Of a stretch of DNA of 32,078 nt, positions 9,576 to 18,838 are shown one piece after another (position 1 is the first letter of the stretch; each line of letters begins with the position of its first letter). The notes beneath the pieces are model-generated. The model searched no databases and was not told the DNA's origin. It saw only the letters and a list, made by a program, of their open reading frames with translations. The stretch spans positions 1 to 32,078 of the forward strand of contig CALYBQ010000017.1 of assembly GCA_944415565.1 (NCBI GenBank), in the 5' to 3' direction. Made by a program: the position numbers and the translations under genes. The stretch is from an uncultured Rikenellaceae bacterium (GTDB lineage Bacteria > Bacteroidota > Bacteroidia > Bacteroidales > Rikenellaceae).

Positions 9576-12050
9576 TTATTTCAGCTTCTCTGCTGCGAGC
9601 ATCTTCATCCAGAAGCCGCCTACTACCGAGCGTGCCTTGAAGCCTACGTGGCGAGGTTCTTTGGTCTCTGTCCAGTCAGACATAGGAACGCGGGTCTTGG
9701 TTTCGTTGTAGAACGACCAGATCGGATCTATGAATGCTTCGAAAGTAGCCTGATCGGGAGCCATCGTAGCCGTCCAAACGATCCAGTCGGTCTTGGTGTA
9801 GTCGCGGCGGTTGTCGAGCGGCAGACCGTATTTGTTCTGTTTGGTGAGGTAGTAGGCGATCTCTTTCTGCTTAACCTCTTCCGGCCAAATGTTGTAACCC
9901 ATCAGGTCGTCCCAAACCATGTTGTATTTCTGGCTCCATGTTCCGGCTTTGTCGAATACCAGACGGTAGTGGTCGCCGTCGTCTGCCATCTTCATCCACT
10001 CTTCGCCCATCTCTTTGGCTTTAGCCATGTATTTCTCGGCTACGTCTTTCATGCCCATCTTGTCGGCCATGTATCCGTAAGAAGCCACACCCATGATGGC
10101 TTTCACAGAAAGGTTCACATTGTGTGCGAAGTGGCCTGCAAAGTCGTCTGTACAGAGCTGGTTTTCGGGGTCGAGACCTTTTTCGATGAGGTAGTCGGCC
10201 CATACGGTCATTACGTCCCAGTGTTTCTTAGCATACTCGGTGTTGCCTTCGAGTTTGGTGAGGGCTGCGGTAGTGATAAGCATGTTTCCTGCCTCTTCAA
10301 CCGGCATGTCGCCACCGTATGTCTGGCCGTTTGCGAGCGGGTAAGTACCTACGTCGTGTGCCGGGAACGGTTTTTTCCATTTGCCGCTTTCGCTGTAATA
10401 AAATATGTGGTTCATAAGGCCTTTCGCGAGGTCGAGGTTGTAGTAGAGGAACATAGGCGACGACGGATAGGTGATGTCTACCGTACCGATCGAACCGTTG
10501 CTGTTGTTCTCTTTCGAGAACCAGAGCAGACCGGCCTCTTCCGACTCTACGAGTTTGTGGGCGTGGATTGCCTGACGGTATGCGAGGGCGAGAAGTTCTG
10601 CGTATTTGCGTCCGCCGATCTTTTCTGCGTCTGCCATGAGTTTGCTGCCGAACTTAACGGCTTTCTTCATGAGGCCTGCATATTCTGCGTTGGCTTTGTG
10701 GAACTGGTTCTCGATGGTTTCGTTGCCGTAGCGGTTCCAGTAAGGACGCAAGTTCTTTTTGAAGAACTGGATCGAGTAGAGGTCGTCGTAACCGATCATC
10801 ACCTTGCCAGAGGCTTCGCTTACGTTGCCGAGCTTGCGGGTGATTGACATATCGTTGTTCGGGTTGCGCTGTTTGTTCTCGCCTTCCGAAACTTTACCTT
10901 CGATGAAGTCCTTGCGGAGCTGAAGGCCTTTGCCTATGCTCGTAGTAGTTCCCTCTTTTTCTGCTGCCATATAGAAGTAGCCCCAGTCGATGCGGATGTC
11001 ATCACCTCGTTTAGCGAGCACTTTCTGGTCTACGCTACCTGCTTTTACGAATGTGAGTTCGTTATCTTCGTATTTTTCGCTTTCAGACTGCTGTGTAGCG
11101 AGGTTGAGAGCCCATGCCGGCGATGCTTCGAAGTATACTTCCACGTCGTGGCTTTGGCCGTCGTTGGCTTTCACGTCGTAAGAGATGTAGTTGACCGGAC
11201 GCGAAAGAAGATCGAGGTCGTCCATGAACAGCGGAGCTGTGAACGTGAGTTTGAGGTCTACTGCGCCTGCAGTGAAGTTATAGATGGTCTGCATCGGCTG
11301 AACGTCTACGCTGGTCTGCTGAGCGGTCTGCGGGAGAGCGGTCGAGTTCTGCTGTTCCATTACGATGCCGAAGTCGAGGATGCCGGGGCCGCCGGTGTTG
11401 ATACAGTATGCTGCGATGATGTTTTCGCCTTGTTTGAGCAGGTCGCTCGATATGCTCGTGCGTACGTTGCGTCCCGTACCTTTCCTGTTTACGACTTCCG
11501 TTTCGTTGATGTAGATCTTCACGTCGTCATCGTGGGTAAATTCGACCCACAGTTTGCGACCAGAGAGGTCTTTGTCGATGTTGACTTCGCGGCGAACCCA
11601 TATTTCGCGGGTTGGGAGACGCCAGTCTGTAACGGCAGTACCCTCTTCGCCGATAGTTCCGAACGCGCCCGGAGCAGTAGCCCATTTGCGGTCGTTGTAT
11701 TTCAGTTTCGTCCAGTCGCCCTTAGGCTCTTCAGTGACGTATTTGCCTTCCCAGCCGCCTTGTTCCGATGTGGGAACGATGACGTCCATCGGGATGGTTT
11801 CGGCACCCATGAAGCGGTAAACCTCGCCGTCTACCTTGATTGCTCCGAGGAGGGGGAAGTTAGCACCGGTCCAGTGTTTTACCGGTTCGTTGTAGAGTTC
11901 GTTCGACATCGACCACGCACTGGTGTATGGGTCGATGCTCACGAGGGGATATGCCGGTGCGCGAAGTGCGTTCGGCACTATCTCCTGATTGTCAGAGCAA
12001 GCCGAGAGCGATACGCCAAGGAGCCCTAATGCAAGAAACATTTTTTTCAT
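9576..12050 (-). CDS. DUF4965/DUF5127 glutaminase-A-like lipoprotein with inserted sugar-binding-type domain
   Basis: This is an 824-residue exported lipoprotein (leader MKKMFLALGLLGVSLSAC, Cys18). It has the architecture of Bacteroidetes glutaminase family proteins: an N-terminal DUF4964-like segment (about 25-100), a DUF5127-like beta domain (about 240-460), and a C-terminal six-hairpin DUF4965/DUF1793 toroid (about 460-815). A jelly-roll galactose-binding-like insert lies between the first two, at roughly 105-230 (DWTKLKYNDRKWATAP, WVRREVNI, HDDDVKIYINETEVV). The name glutaminase comes from fungal GtaA. In gut Bacteroidetes these genes sit with glycosidases, so an alpha/alpha-toroid glycoside hydrolase role is plausible. 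It starts 17 bases after the GH76 stop and is probably co-transcribed with it. Confidence 0.85.
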   Translation of the reverse strand: MKKMFLALGLLGVSLSACSDNQEIVPNALRAPAYPLVSIDPYTSAWSMSNELYNEPVKHWTGANFPLLGAIKVDGEVYRFMGAETIPMDVIVPTSEQGGWEGKYVTEEPKGDWTKLKYNDRKWATAPGAFGTIGEEGTAVTDWRLPTREIWVRREVNIDKDLSGRKLWVEFTHDDDVKIYINETEVVNRKGTGRNVRTSISSDLLKQGENIIAAYCINTGGPGILDFGIVMEQQNSTALPQTAQQTSVDVQPMQTIYNFTAGAVDLKLTFTAPLFMDDLDLLSRPVNYISYDVKANDGQSHDVEVYFEASPAWALNLATQQSESEKYEDNELTFVKAGSVDQKVLAKRGDDIRIDWGYFYMAAEKEGTTTSIGKGLQLRKDFIEGKVSEGENKQRNPNNDMSITRKLGNVSEASGKVMIGYDDLYSIQFFKKNLRPYWNRYGNETIENQFHKANAEYAGLMKKAVKFGSKLMADAEKIGGRKYAELLALAYRQAIHAHKLVESEEAGLLWFSKENNSNGSIGTVDITYPSSPMFLYYNLDLAKGLMNHIFYYSESGKWKKPFPAHDVGTYPLANGQTYGGDMPVEEAGNMLITTAALTKLEGNTEYAKKHWDVMTVWADYLIEKGLDPENQLCTDDFAGHFAHNVNLSVKAIMGVASYGYMADKMGMKDVAEKYMAKAKEMGEEWMKMADDGDHYRLVFDKAGTWSQKYNMVWDDLMGYNIWPEEVKQKEIAYYLTKQNKYGLPLDNRRDYTKTDWIVWTATMAPDQATFEAFIDPIWSFYNETKTRVPMSDWTETKEPRHVGFKARSVVGGFWMKMLAAEKLK

Positions 12051-12067
12051 TTAGCGATAATTTAAGT

Positions 12068-13222
12068 TTATTTGGTGTTGTTGTATTTTTTCGGCGGTAT
12101 TACCTGCATGAGCGCTACGCAGCCGCTCGCGTCGTAAACCTCTATGTCACCTGTAGGACAGGGGGCGGCGAAGTTCTTGAATGTCAGCGTGCGTGCGGTA
12201 TCGCGGTTTTTCCATGCGGCGTTTATGTTGTCGTACATCCAACCGAGATACTGCTTCTGCCCGCAGTCCTCTATGAGGCGGATGATGTATTGTGCGAATA
12301 TAGCGCAGTATATGCCTTGTTCGATTCCGTTCTCGTAAGGCAACAGGCCATTCTCGTCGCACATGGAGTCCTTGACGTAGTTAGTCGCCAAGATTGCATC
12401 GTCGAGGTATCGTTTGTCGCCGGTCTTCTTATATAACATGACACCTGCTCCGATGAACGTGGCCTGATTGTACAGGTGAGCTTTCCAGTCCGGATGTTTG
12501 CCGCGGTCGTTCTTGTGGTCGGCTATGCGGCCGCGCTCCGTGTCGAACAGTACGTTGCGTGCCCAGACGTAGATTTCGACGGCCTTGTCGAAATACTCTT
12601 TTTTGTCCGTGGCATTATACAGCGTCATAGCACCTACGACTGTGGGGAAATTGATGCACGCCATTTTACCGTGCCGTTGATGACGCTCCCAGCCCCATCT
12701 CATGCCGCCTAACTCTTTGTCGTACGAGCCGTCGTCACCCACCGCCTTGCTGCCGTTCCATACGCGGTCGAACCCGCTTTCGCTCAGGGCGAGGTATTTC
12801 TTGTCGCCTGTAATATCGTATGCGCGGGCGAGCGAGATGACCCACCACATGATGTCGTCGTATATGAACCACTCCTTCGCGTTGTCCCAATTATAATTGT
12901 CGTATTCGCGGCCTGCGCCTTCGAAAATGTCGTTTATGATTTTACGGTAACGCTTGTCGCCAGTGCGTTCGTAGGCATTCATCGCCATATCCCAGAATAT
13001 GGCTTGTGTCCATATGGCGGCCCGTTTGTCGTTTTCGAGACTGGTGCGGTATACTCCGGAGGCAGGATTGTAATAGTGTGCGTGGAATGAATCGAACGCG
13101 GCGTTGGCGTCTTTTTGAGTGAATCCGTTTTGTGACGAGAGGCTTTTCCCCTTTGTGCCGCACCCGCATAGCAGAATAGATGTCAGTAAAAATGCAGACA
13201 GCAGGGTAAAGGTTAGTCTCAT
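12068..13222 (-). CDS. GH76 family lipoprotein, predicted endo-alpha-1,6-mannanase
   Basis: This 384-residue lipoprotein has a leader ending LLCGC (Cys21). The rest is a GH76 (alpha/alpha)6 barrel, a family that cleaves alpha-1,6-mannan backbones such as those of fungal cell walls. The family's adjacent catalytic aspartates are D122-D123 in FIYDDIMWWVISLARAYD. Repeated helical hairpins carry the tetratrico-like phrases TGDKRY, TGDKKYLALSE and TGDKRYLDDA. It is the first gene of a two-gene operon with the DUF4965 protein and has a good promoter. The related GH76 domain in the next unit suggests a shared substrate; the substrate is inferred from family only. Confidence 0.9.
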   Translation of the reverse strand: MRLTFTLLSAFLLTSILLCGCGTKGKSLSSQNGFTQKDANAAFDSFHAHYYNPASGVYRTSLENDKRAAIWTQAIFWDMAMNAYERTGDKRYRKIINDIFEGAGREYDNYNWDNAKEWFIYDDIMWWVISLARAYDITGDKKYLALSESGFDRVWNGSKAVGDDGSYDKELGGMRWGWERHQRHGKMACINFPTVVGAMTLYNATDKKEYFDKAVEIYVWARNVLFDTERGRIADHKNDRGKHPDWKAHLYNQATFIGAGVMLYKKTGDKRYLDDAILATNYVKDSMCDENGLLPYENGIEQGIYCAIFAQYIIRLIEDCGQKQYLGWMYDNINAAWKNRDTARTLTFKNFAAPCPTGDIEVYDASGCVALMQVIPPKKYNNTK

Positions 13223-13288
13223 AGTTCTTTAGGTGTGTTATTCGGTTTACGTGCATGGTTAAAATTTACCACCATGACCAAATATTTT

Positions 13289-13318
13289 CAAAAGTAATTC
13301 AAAAAAATATAATTCAAA
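13289..13318 (-). promoter_or_regulatory. Promoter of the GH76-DUF4965 operon
   Basis: On the minus strand, TTTG (13315-13318), an 18-base spacer and TACTTTTG (13289-13296) match the Bacteroidetes -33/-7 pattern. The predicted leader to the start codon at 13222 is about 60 bases. Confidence 0.7.
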
Positions 13319-13581
13319 ACCCCTGCGGGTAGAATCGTGAGTTTTTTTGCTGTTATTGCATTTTACGAGCGGCATTTATTCGGGTTTCGTGGTAACTCGA
13401 TGGTTGTTGCGCGTCAGGAGGATATAGCTGATGGTTGGAATGCGATAATACTCTAACAATATTCCTGTCGAGCTTTATTGTGGTTTGCTGTTCGTTTCCG
13501 GAGTGTTGTCGGTCTCAGGTTTCGAGGTGCTATTCGGTTGACTGTGTAATAGCAGATATGTTGTGACTGCATATTTAAAAT
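13319..13581. other. Spacer between two glycan-enzyme units
   Basis: About 260 bases between the SusE-GH76 terminator and the GH76 promoter. I found no reading frame with coding character, no repeat and no RNA gene. Confidence 0.4.
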
Positions 13582-13620
13582 GAGATTGCCCGTGCATTAT
13601 GATAATGCGCGGGCAATCTC
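13582..13620 (-). terminator. Terminator of the SusE-GH76 gene
   Basis: A 19-bp stem (13582-13600 with 13602-13620, one G.T pair) flanks a single central base, so the real loop is about seven bases. It lies 58 bases past the stop at 13678. On the minus strand the stem is followed by ATTTTAAATAT, a modest U-rich tail. Confidence 0.8.
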
Positions 13621-13677
13621 GGTGAGTCTAATTTCTTTTATGTCGTTGTAATGGACGTATAAAGAAACGGTTGCATG

Positions 13678-16674
13678 TTATTTGAGTCTTGTAATGCCTT
13701 CCATAAGGGCTGCGCCGCTGTTGTGTGCGCCGAGCGAGCCCGGATTGCCGTCTGCATGGTATACGCTGTTCCACGAATAATTCGCGAATGTTTTGGGATA
13801 TAGTGTTTTGTCCATGTTGTGGAACCACAGTAACCGCGCGTTGTAAATCAGGAACGTCTTGACTTGCTGGCGTGTTTCCACAGGCATCGACTCGTCGTTG
13901 GCATAGTTGACCATATATGGGATAAGTCCGCCCTTGAAGTTGCTCTGGTCTCCGCTGCTTCCTTCGTCACGCAGTAAGCCGGCGCCGTTGATGCATCGGC
14001 CGGATGTCATCGTATATTTCATACACAAAGTCGCGTTGTCCATGTATTTGCTGTCGCCGGTTATCTGGTAAAGCAGGCGGCAGCCCTCTGTCCACGTACC
14101 TTGTGTGTATGTCAACGGCGGTTCCTCTACTTTTCCCTCTTTTACGGCTGAAGAGTTGTTGGCCCAGAAATCATAGAGTTTCACTGCTTCGTCGAGGTAG
14201 TTTTGTGTCCCTGTGATTTGGTAGAGTTTGGCAGCGACTACTATGGCGGGCGTGTTGGTGCATGCGTTGCGCGATGTCGAATTGAGTTTCCATATCAGCC
14301 CCCAACCCTTTGCATCCTCTATGATTCTTTTCGATTCGGTCATGTAGCCGTATATCTCTTTGGCTTTGGTCAGGTAACTGTCTGTCCCGAATACTTCGTA
14401 CATATGGATGAATACCAGTGCCATCCATGCCATATCGTCGGTATACTCGTTGTAGAATCCGTTTTTCTTAGTGCCGTACCAGTTGTTCCCATTGTTGGAG
14501 ATCCACAATGAGAAGTAGTTGCGGTATTCTGCCGCGAGGCTCGGGTTGGAATCTTTTATCCTTTCGTACTGATATAGCAGAGTGTGCATCGGGTATGCCT
14601 GCTGCCAATAGAGAACATTCGAGTTGTTGAGAATGTTTTTGGCCGACGCCCAGAACGTGCCTTTCGATTTGTTCATGAATTGATCTACGAGAGTGAAATT
14701 GATACTGTCGGCCGCAGCTTCCCAAACCGGCATGTCGGGTATGTTCCGATCGCCGCCGTAGTATGTTTCGCTGTCTTTCCAGTTTTCGAAGTTGTGCGTG
14801 TAGCTGTCGTTAACGGTGTTCATGTTCAGCACCACATCGGTATAATAACGTGAGAAATTATTGTTGTCCCTGAGTGCCGAAGGGTAGTCCCATACTCCGC
14901 TCCACATGTCTTTGCCAACTTTCTGCATAGCCCTGTCTCCGTCGGTTGCCGATGGTGTGCTGCCGAGTTTGCCCCAGAACTCTTCTGCGCCGTCCACTTT
15001 AAACAAAAACCTGTAACGCACTTCGACGCCCCAACTTTCACGCCTTATGAGTACGTTGTAGTTTTCGGTTTTCCACGTACCTTTTCCTATGTACGATAAC
15101 GATACGTCCCGATTGTTGATAGCGTAACGTATGGCGACTTTTTCAACGGTTTCGAATGTCACCGCTTTGGTTTCGAAATTCAGTTTTATGCGATAAATGC
15201 CGGTCTCGCCGAGTTTAGCACTTTCGGCCGATGTCGATTCTACCTCTTCGAACTCGTTGCCGGCTGCGGTGACTACGAATTTAGCCCCGTTCTCATCACT
15301 CTCGTTCTCGCCGGAGTAGAAGTAATAAGGCATGTTGCCCTTGATCTTGGTGTAGATCTCGTAATATTTCGTATCGCCTTCTTCCACGAACCGGAACTGC
15401 TGTCCGGCTTCTGTTCCCGCGCCGCCGATATAGAGTGCGTCGCCTACCGTGAATTTCGATTGTCGCGTCAGTTTGAACGATTTGTATTTCTCTGACAATA
15501 CGAGATTGTCTCCCGATTTTGCACGTACCTTCCATTTGATGGTCACAGTGCCGCCGGTGATTGCTCCGGCTTCTGCGGCGATCTCATCGAGTTCCTCTTT
15601 CGTTAGAATGACGCTGGCGTCCAGTCCGTTATTCGATGAGGTAATGGTCTTTATCGGTAATGAGAAATTTCCGATTCCCTTGTCCAGAACGAGTTCGTAG
15701 GTAACGTCGCCTTCGCCCGACCATTCGGCTTCACCCCATTCGAATGCCAGCGTCTCGATTTCGGACAGATTAATCTCTTCTCCGTCTGCGGGTTTCTTGA
15801 GGTTGGTTACTTTGGCCGGTTCTAACGGTAGACGTGTGAGTGCTATGCCTCGGACCTCTTCCGAAACGTACTCCTCGTCGCCTACAGAGCTGAGGATTGT
15901 CCATAAGAGTGTCCCTTCGGAATCGGGCTCTATCCCTGCCAATCCGGCTATCTCGTCGAGGCGGTCGGCCGTGATCTCTACCTGTGCGTCGAGTCCCGAA
16001 CTGGCCGATTTGACGGAATCGATAGGTTCTGAGAAGTCGCCGTTCTCCACATCGAACAGGATGGTGTAGTGAATAGCGTTTTCGCCGTCGGACGCCGCTT
16101 CTTTCCATTTGAACGCGAGTTTTCTAATGGACGATAAGTCTACCTCCTGCATGTCTTCGGGGCTTATAAGTTCGGTGACTACCGGAGGTCCTGCCGGTTC
16201 TTCCGGCATGGGGCGGATGAGCGCAATGGTGCGAGATTGTTCCGACAAGAGGGTCTTGTCACTTTGTATGGTGTTCACGCTCCACTTCAGGGTTGCGGTT
16301 GCGCCCGCGTCTGCACCCCATTCGCGGGCTATGTCTATAAGTACGTTTTTGGAGATGGTCGCTTTGGTCGCGCTTCCGGAGTCGTCGGACTGCAAAGTAT
16401 AGACAGGTTCCGAGAAGTCACCGTTTTCGTAGTCGAACAATATCTCGTACTTTATGTTGCCGGCGCGTGATACGGCTGTTGCTGCCGCCCATTCGAATAT
16501 GACCTTGTCGGTCGTTTCGAGGTTGAAGCTGGCCGCGTTCGCAGGGCTTTTAAGCGTTTTGACGATTACTTGCGTCGGTGCCGGAGGCGGCGTAGTCTTG
16601 TCTTTGCTACAACCTGCCAGCAAACCAGTCATAGCGGCAAGAGTGCCGATGATGGTGTAGATTCTTTGGTTCAT
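13678..16674 (-). CDS. Three SusE-type domains + SusF-like region + GH76 catalytic domain fusion lipoprotein
   Basis: This is a 998-residue surface lipoprotein (leader ends GLLAGC, Cys22, then acidic/Thr/Pro linker). Three tandem SusE-type Ig-like repeats lie at about 38-155, 166-281 and 288-404. Each carries a version of SP..G..idLs....afeW....v.Y.i.fD..nGdFS.Pi. A SusE/SusF carbohydrate-binding-like region covers roughly 405-640 (FTVGDALYIGGAGTEAGQQFRFV; AINNRDVSLSYIGKGTW). The C-terminal 650-998 is a GH76 barrel with catalytic pair D746-D747 in YTDDMAWMAL. SusE-like proteins normally bind glycan without cutting, so the protein joins capture and cleavage in one chain. It probably acts on alpha-mannan outside the cell. 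It is monocistronic, with its own promoter and terminator. Confidence 0.9.
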   Translation of the reverse strand: MNQRIYTIIGTLAAMTGLLAGCSKDKTTPPPAPTQVIVKTLKSPANAASFNLETTDKVIFEWAAATAVSRAGNIKYEILFDYENGDFSEPVYTLQSDDSGSATKATISKNVLIDIAREWGADAGATATLKWSVNTIQSDKTLLSEQSRTIALIRPMPEEPAGPPVVTELISPEDMQEVDLSSIRKLAFKWKEAASDGENAIHYTILFDVENGDFSEPIDSVKSASSGLDAQVEITADRLDEIAGLAGIEPDSEGTLLWTILSSVGDEEYVSEEVRGIALTRLPLEPAKVTNLKKPADGEEINLSEIETLAFEWGEAEWSGEGDVTYELVLDKGIGNFSLPIKTITSSNNGLDASVILTKEELDEIAAEAGAITGGTVTIKWKVRAKSGDNLVLSEKYKSFKLTRQSKFTVGDALYIGGAGTEAGQQFRFVEEGDTKYYEIYTKIKGNMPYYFYSGENESDENGAKFVVTAAGNEFEEVESTSAESAKLGETGIYRIKLNFETKAVTFETVEKVAIRYAINNRDVSLSYIGKGTWKTENYNVLIRRESWGVEVRYRFLFKVDGAEEFWGKLGSTPSATDGDRAMQKVGKDMWSGVWDYPSALRDNNNFSRYYTDVVLNMNTVNDSYTHNFENWKDSETYYGGDRNIPDMPVWEAAADSINFTLVDQFMNKSKGTFWASAKNILNNSNVLYWQQAYPMHTLLYQYERIKDSNPSLAAEYRNYFSLWISNNGNNWYGTKKNGFYNEYTDDMAWMALVFIHMYEVFGTDSYLTKAKEIYGYMTESKRIIEDAKGWGLIWKLNSTSRNACTNTPAIVVAAKLYQITGTQNYLDEAVKLYDFWANNSSAVKEGKVEEPPLTYTQGTWTEGCRLLYQITGDSKYMDNATLCMKYTMTSGRCINGAGLLRDEGSSGDQSNFKGGLIPYMVNYANDESMPVETRQQVKTFLIYNARLLWFHNMDKTLYPKTFANYSWNSVYHADGNPGSLGAHNSGAALMEGITRLK

Positions 16675-16705
16675 AGGCTATAAGGTTTTTAGATAGGTTT
16701 AGGGC

Positions 16706-16726
16706 GTGGAGAGGTTCAGGCTCCAC
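16706..16726 (-). promoter_or_regulatory. Small hairpin in the 5' leader of the SusE-GH76 mRNA
   Basis: GTGGAG (16706-16711) pairs perfectly with CTCCAC (16721-16726) across nine bases. It lies in the leader, 32 bases before the start codon, without a following T tract. A regulatory role is possible but not shown. Confidence 0.35.
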
Positions 16727-16742
16727 AGTAATTTAGGTATAT

Positions 16743-16774
16743 CAAATATACTAAAATCAATATTTATAGCCAAT
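16743..16774 (-). promoter_or_regulatory. Promoter of the SusE-GH76 gene
   Basis: On the minus strand, TATATTTG (16743-16750) is a perfect -7 box. ATTG (16771-16774), 20 bases further upstream, matches three of four bases of the -33 TTTG. The leader would be about 60 bases. Confidence 0.6.
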
Positions 16775-16923
16775 TTTATTGGTGGTTGTAGGTGCAGGAT
16801 GTGAAAATTTGTCAGCAATTACCATTGATGTAATTATCTGGTCAGGGTGTATGGGGAATACGTGTCATACGAGGGTGTTGTTGTGGTTTATTTCGGCTCA
16901 ATCTTGCTGGCAGGGAAAGAAAA

Positions 16924-16952
16924 ACCCGACCTGATTTTGGTGCAGATCGGGT
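16924..16952 (-). terminator. Terminator of the GH28-like gene
   Basis: On the minus strand, ACCCGATCTG and CAGGTCGGGT form a 10-bp stem with one G.U pair and a 9-base loop, followed by TTTTTCTTT. It is 231 bases past the GH28 stop, with no gene between, so the mRNA has a long 3' tail. That tail (16953-17183) contains nothing I can identify, apart from GCCGGACT twice at 17006 and 17028. Confidence 0.8.
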
Positions 16953-17183
16953 GTTGTTTTTGGAAGGCATGTATGTGTATTGCCCCTATGCTGTGCACGA
17001 CCGACGCCGGACTTTTTGTTTCCGTGTGCCGGACTGAGGTTAGCTGTTGCAGACTACTTACAATTATCGTATATGAGTCCGAGCACAGTTCAAACAGAAC
17101 TTGATAATCGATGGATGCTATACTTACAGGCTTGTATTGACAGACTGATTGTGCAGTGTGATCCCATTTGCGTTAATAGCGCC

Positions 17184-18728
17184 CTATTTTATCATGATAT
17201 TTTCAACGAAAGGCGTTTTTGTAATACCGAGGTCGCCGAGTTGGGTCATACGTTTGCCGGATACGACTACGTTGTCGAAAATGATTCCATCTATCGTACT
17301 GCTGTCGTCGAGTCCGGTTATCTGCGAGTCGTTAGGGAATGGCTGCGATACGGAGCAGTCTTTTATCAGTATGTTTTTGATGTGCCCTCTGCCGTGACGT
17401 TCCTGTATCTGGAATTGCAATACCATGCGTTGCCTGTCCGGATAGTTGCGCTCTATCCTGTTGTTGACGAAGCGGATGTTGTCGAACGTAGCACCGTCGT
17501 AGCAATAGAGGGCCATGGCACGGTCGCACTCTACGATGTCGTTGTTCTCGAACAGTATGTCGCTCATTCTTTCGGCTTTGGTTTCAGTCCCGACCTTGAG
17601 CGAAGATTTTCGCGTCAGGAACACGCAATTACGCACCGTTATCTCCTTTAGCTCTCTCAAAAGGCCGGAGTTGTTGGTCGTCTTGACAGCGATGTTGTCG
17701 TCGCTGCAATAGGCGAAGCATCCGTCTATCTCAACGCGTTGCGAAGCATCGGGATCGAATCCGTCGGTATTGGGTACGCTCGCGTCGTTTATCATCTTCA
17801 CGCCGCGTACCGCCACGTCCTCCGAATGGAGAATGTGGGTGTTCCAAGCGGCAGGATCGCGCAGGAATACATCTTCTATTTGTACGTTCCTTGAATTACG
17901 GATGCGGATAAGGTTGGCCGGGCGGCGTTTTTTGCGTAATTCGAGACCGCTGCCGTCTATTATGCCTCGCCCGTGTATCCGCACGTTCTCTGCGTTGTCT
18001 ACGAATATCAGGCGGCTGAACGTCATGAATTCCCCGTTGGTTCCTCTCTCTCGGCCGCCGGCATCGAGAGGATAATCGTCCGGATTGTCGGAACCTTTTA
18101 TCATCGCCCCGTCCGCCAAATATATGTCCGTATGGCTGCCTATTCTGAGAGTCCCAGTGAGATAGACTCCTTTTGGGAAAACCAGAGTCTTGCCGCTATT
18201 TGCCGCTGCGTCAATGGCTTGTTGGATGGCGGCCGTCTGCAATGTTTTGCCTGTGGCATCGGTAACGAAATCCATAACCGATATAGACTTCCTTTTTTTA
18301 GGGGCGGTGTCCGGAGCGTTGGCGAATAGAAATAACTTATTGTCGTCGTTGACTGTGAGCACATACCAACCTCTTTTCGGTAGGGTAAATGAAATCGTCT
18401 GTCCGTCTATCGCCGTCTCTATACCGAGGATTGCGGGACTTACGGCCGCCGATGCGATTGTGCCGTCGAATGTCACCTCGACATGTATGGCGTCATTTCC
18501 GGAGACCGTGAAGTCAGCGTAATGCACCTGTTTGAAATGCTCGGTAAACATAGCGCGGTTATTGACCTTTACCGAGAACAATGTACTTTGTGTATGAAAA
18601 TCAGCCTGTGTCGCGGTAGTCGATGTGGCTTTTTTTGCCGATGCACAGTAAAGTGCAGGTAGCGCGAGTATTATGAGAAGTATTGTACGGGCCGTGGTTC
18701 TGGAGGCGAGTTTGAGCATAGTTTTCAT
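17184..18728 (-). CDS. GH28-like right-handed beta-helix glycosidase with N-terminal sandwich domain
   Basis: This 514-residue exported protein has a signal peptide of about 31 residues (ILLIILALPALYCASA). Residues 50-140 form a beta-sandwich resembling the N-terminal domain of GH49/GH28-like enzymes (FSVKVNNRAMF, HYADFTVSG, KLFLFAN). A pectate-lyase-type beta-helix follows, beginning at DATGKTLQTAAIQQAIDAA. GH28 catalytic motifs are present as NTDGFDP (320-326) and SDD (342-344). The usual later G-H-G motif is not found where expected: that stretch reads KSSLKVGTET. GH28 enzymes cut polygalacturonan; the motif loss makes a different or unknown substrate possible. It is a single gene divergent from the NVEALA cassette. 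Confidence 0.82.
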   Translation of the reverse strand: MKTMLKLASRTTARTILLIILALPALYCASAKKATSTTATQADFHTQSTLFSVKVNNRAMFTEHFKQVHYADFTVSGNDAIHVEVTFDGTIASAAVSPAILGIETAIDGQTISFTLPKRGWYVLTVNDDNKLFLFANAPDTAPKKRKSISVMDFVTDATGKTLQTAAIQQAIDAAANSGKTLVFPKGVYLTGTLRIGSHTDIYLADGAMIKGSDNPDDYPLDAGGRERGTNGEFMTFSRLIFVDNAENVRIHGRGIIDGSGLELRKKRRPANLIRIRNSRNVQIEDVFLRDPAAWNTHILHSEDVAVRGVKMINDASVPNTDGFDPDASQRVEIDGCFAYCSDDNIAVKTTNNSGLLRELKEITVRNCVFLTRKSSLKVGTETKAERMSDILFENNDIVECDRAMALYCYDGATFDNIRFVNNRIERNYPDRQRMVLQFQIQERHGRGHIKNILIKDCSVSQPFPNDSQITGLDDSSTIDGIIFDNVVVSGKRMTQLGDLGITKTPFVENIMIK

Positions 18729-18838
18729 ATTTATTTTGTTGTACTTTTTCAGCGGACAGCATAAGCATATGAGTGCATCATGCCTGTCTCGAGATCGTTT
18801 TTCAGGATTTTAATTCCCTAAGATAGTAAGTAAAAAAT

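Noticed and set aside
9648-10847. A 399-residue + strand frame inside the DUF4965 gene.
   Set aside because: It is antisense to a well-supported lipoprotein gene, and its Phe/Val/Cys-rich composition is typical of mirror frames.
11148-12029. A 293-residue + strand frame opposite the start of the DUF4965 gene.
   Set aside because: Mirror frame of the lipoprotein N-terminal half, with no recognisable domain.
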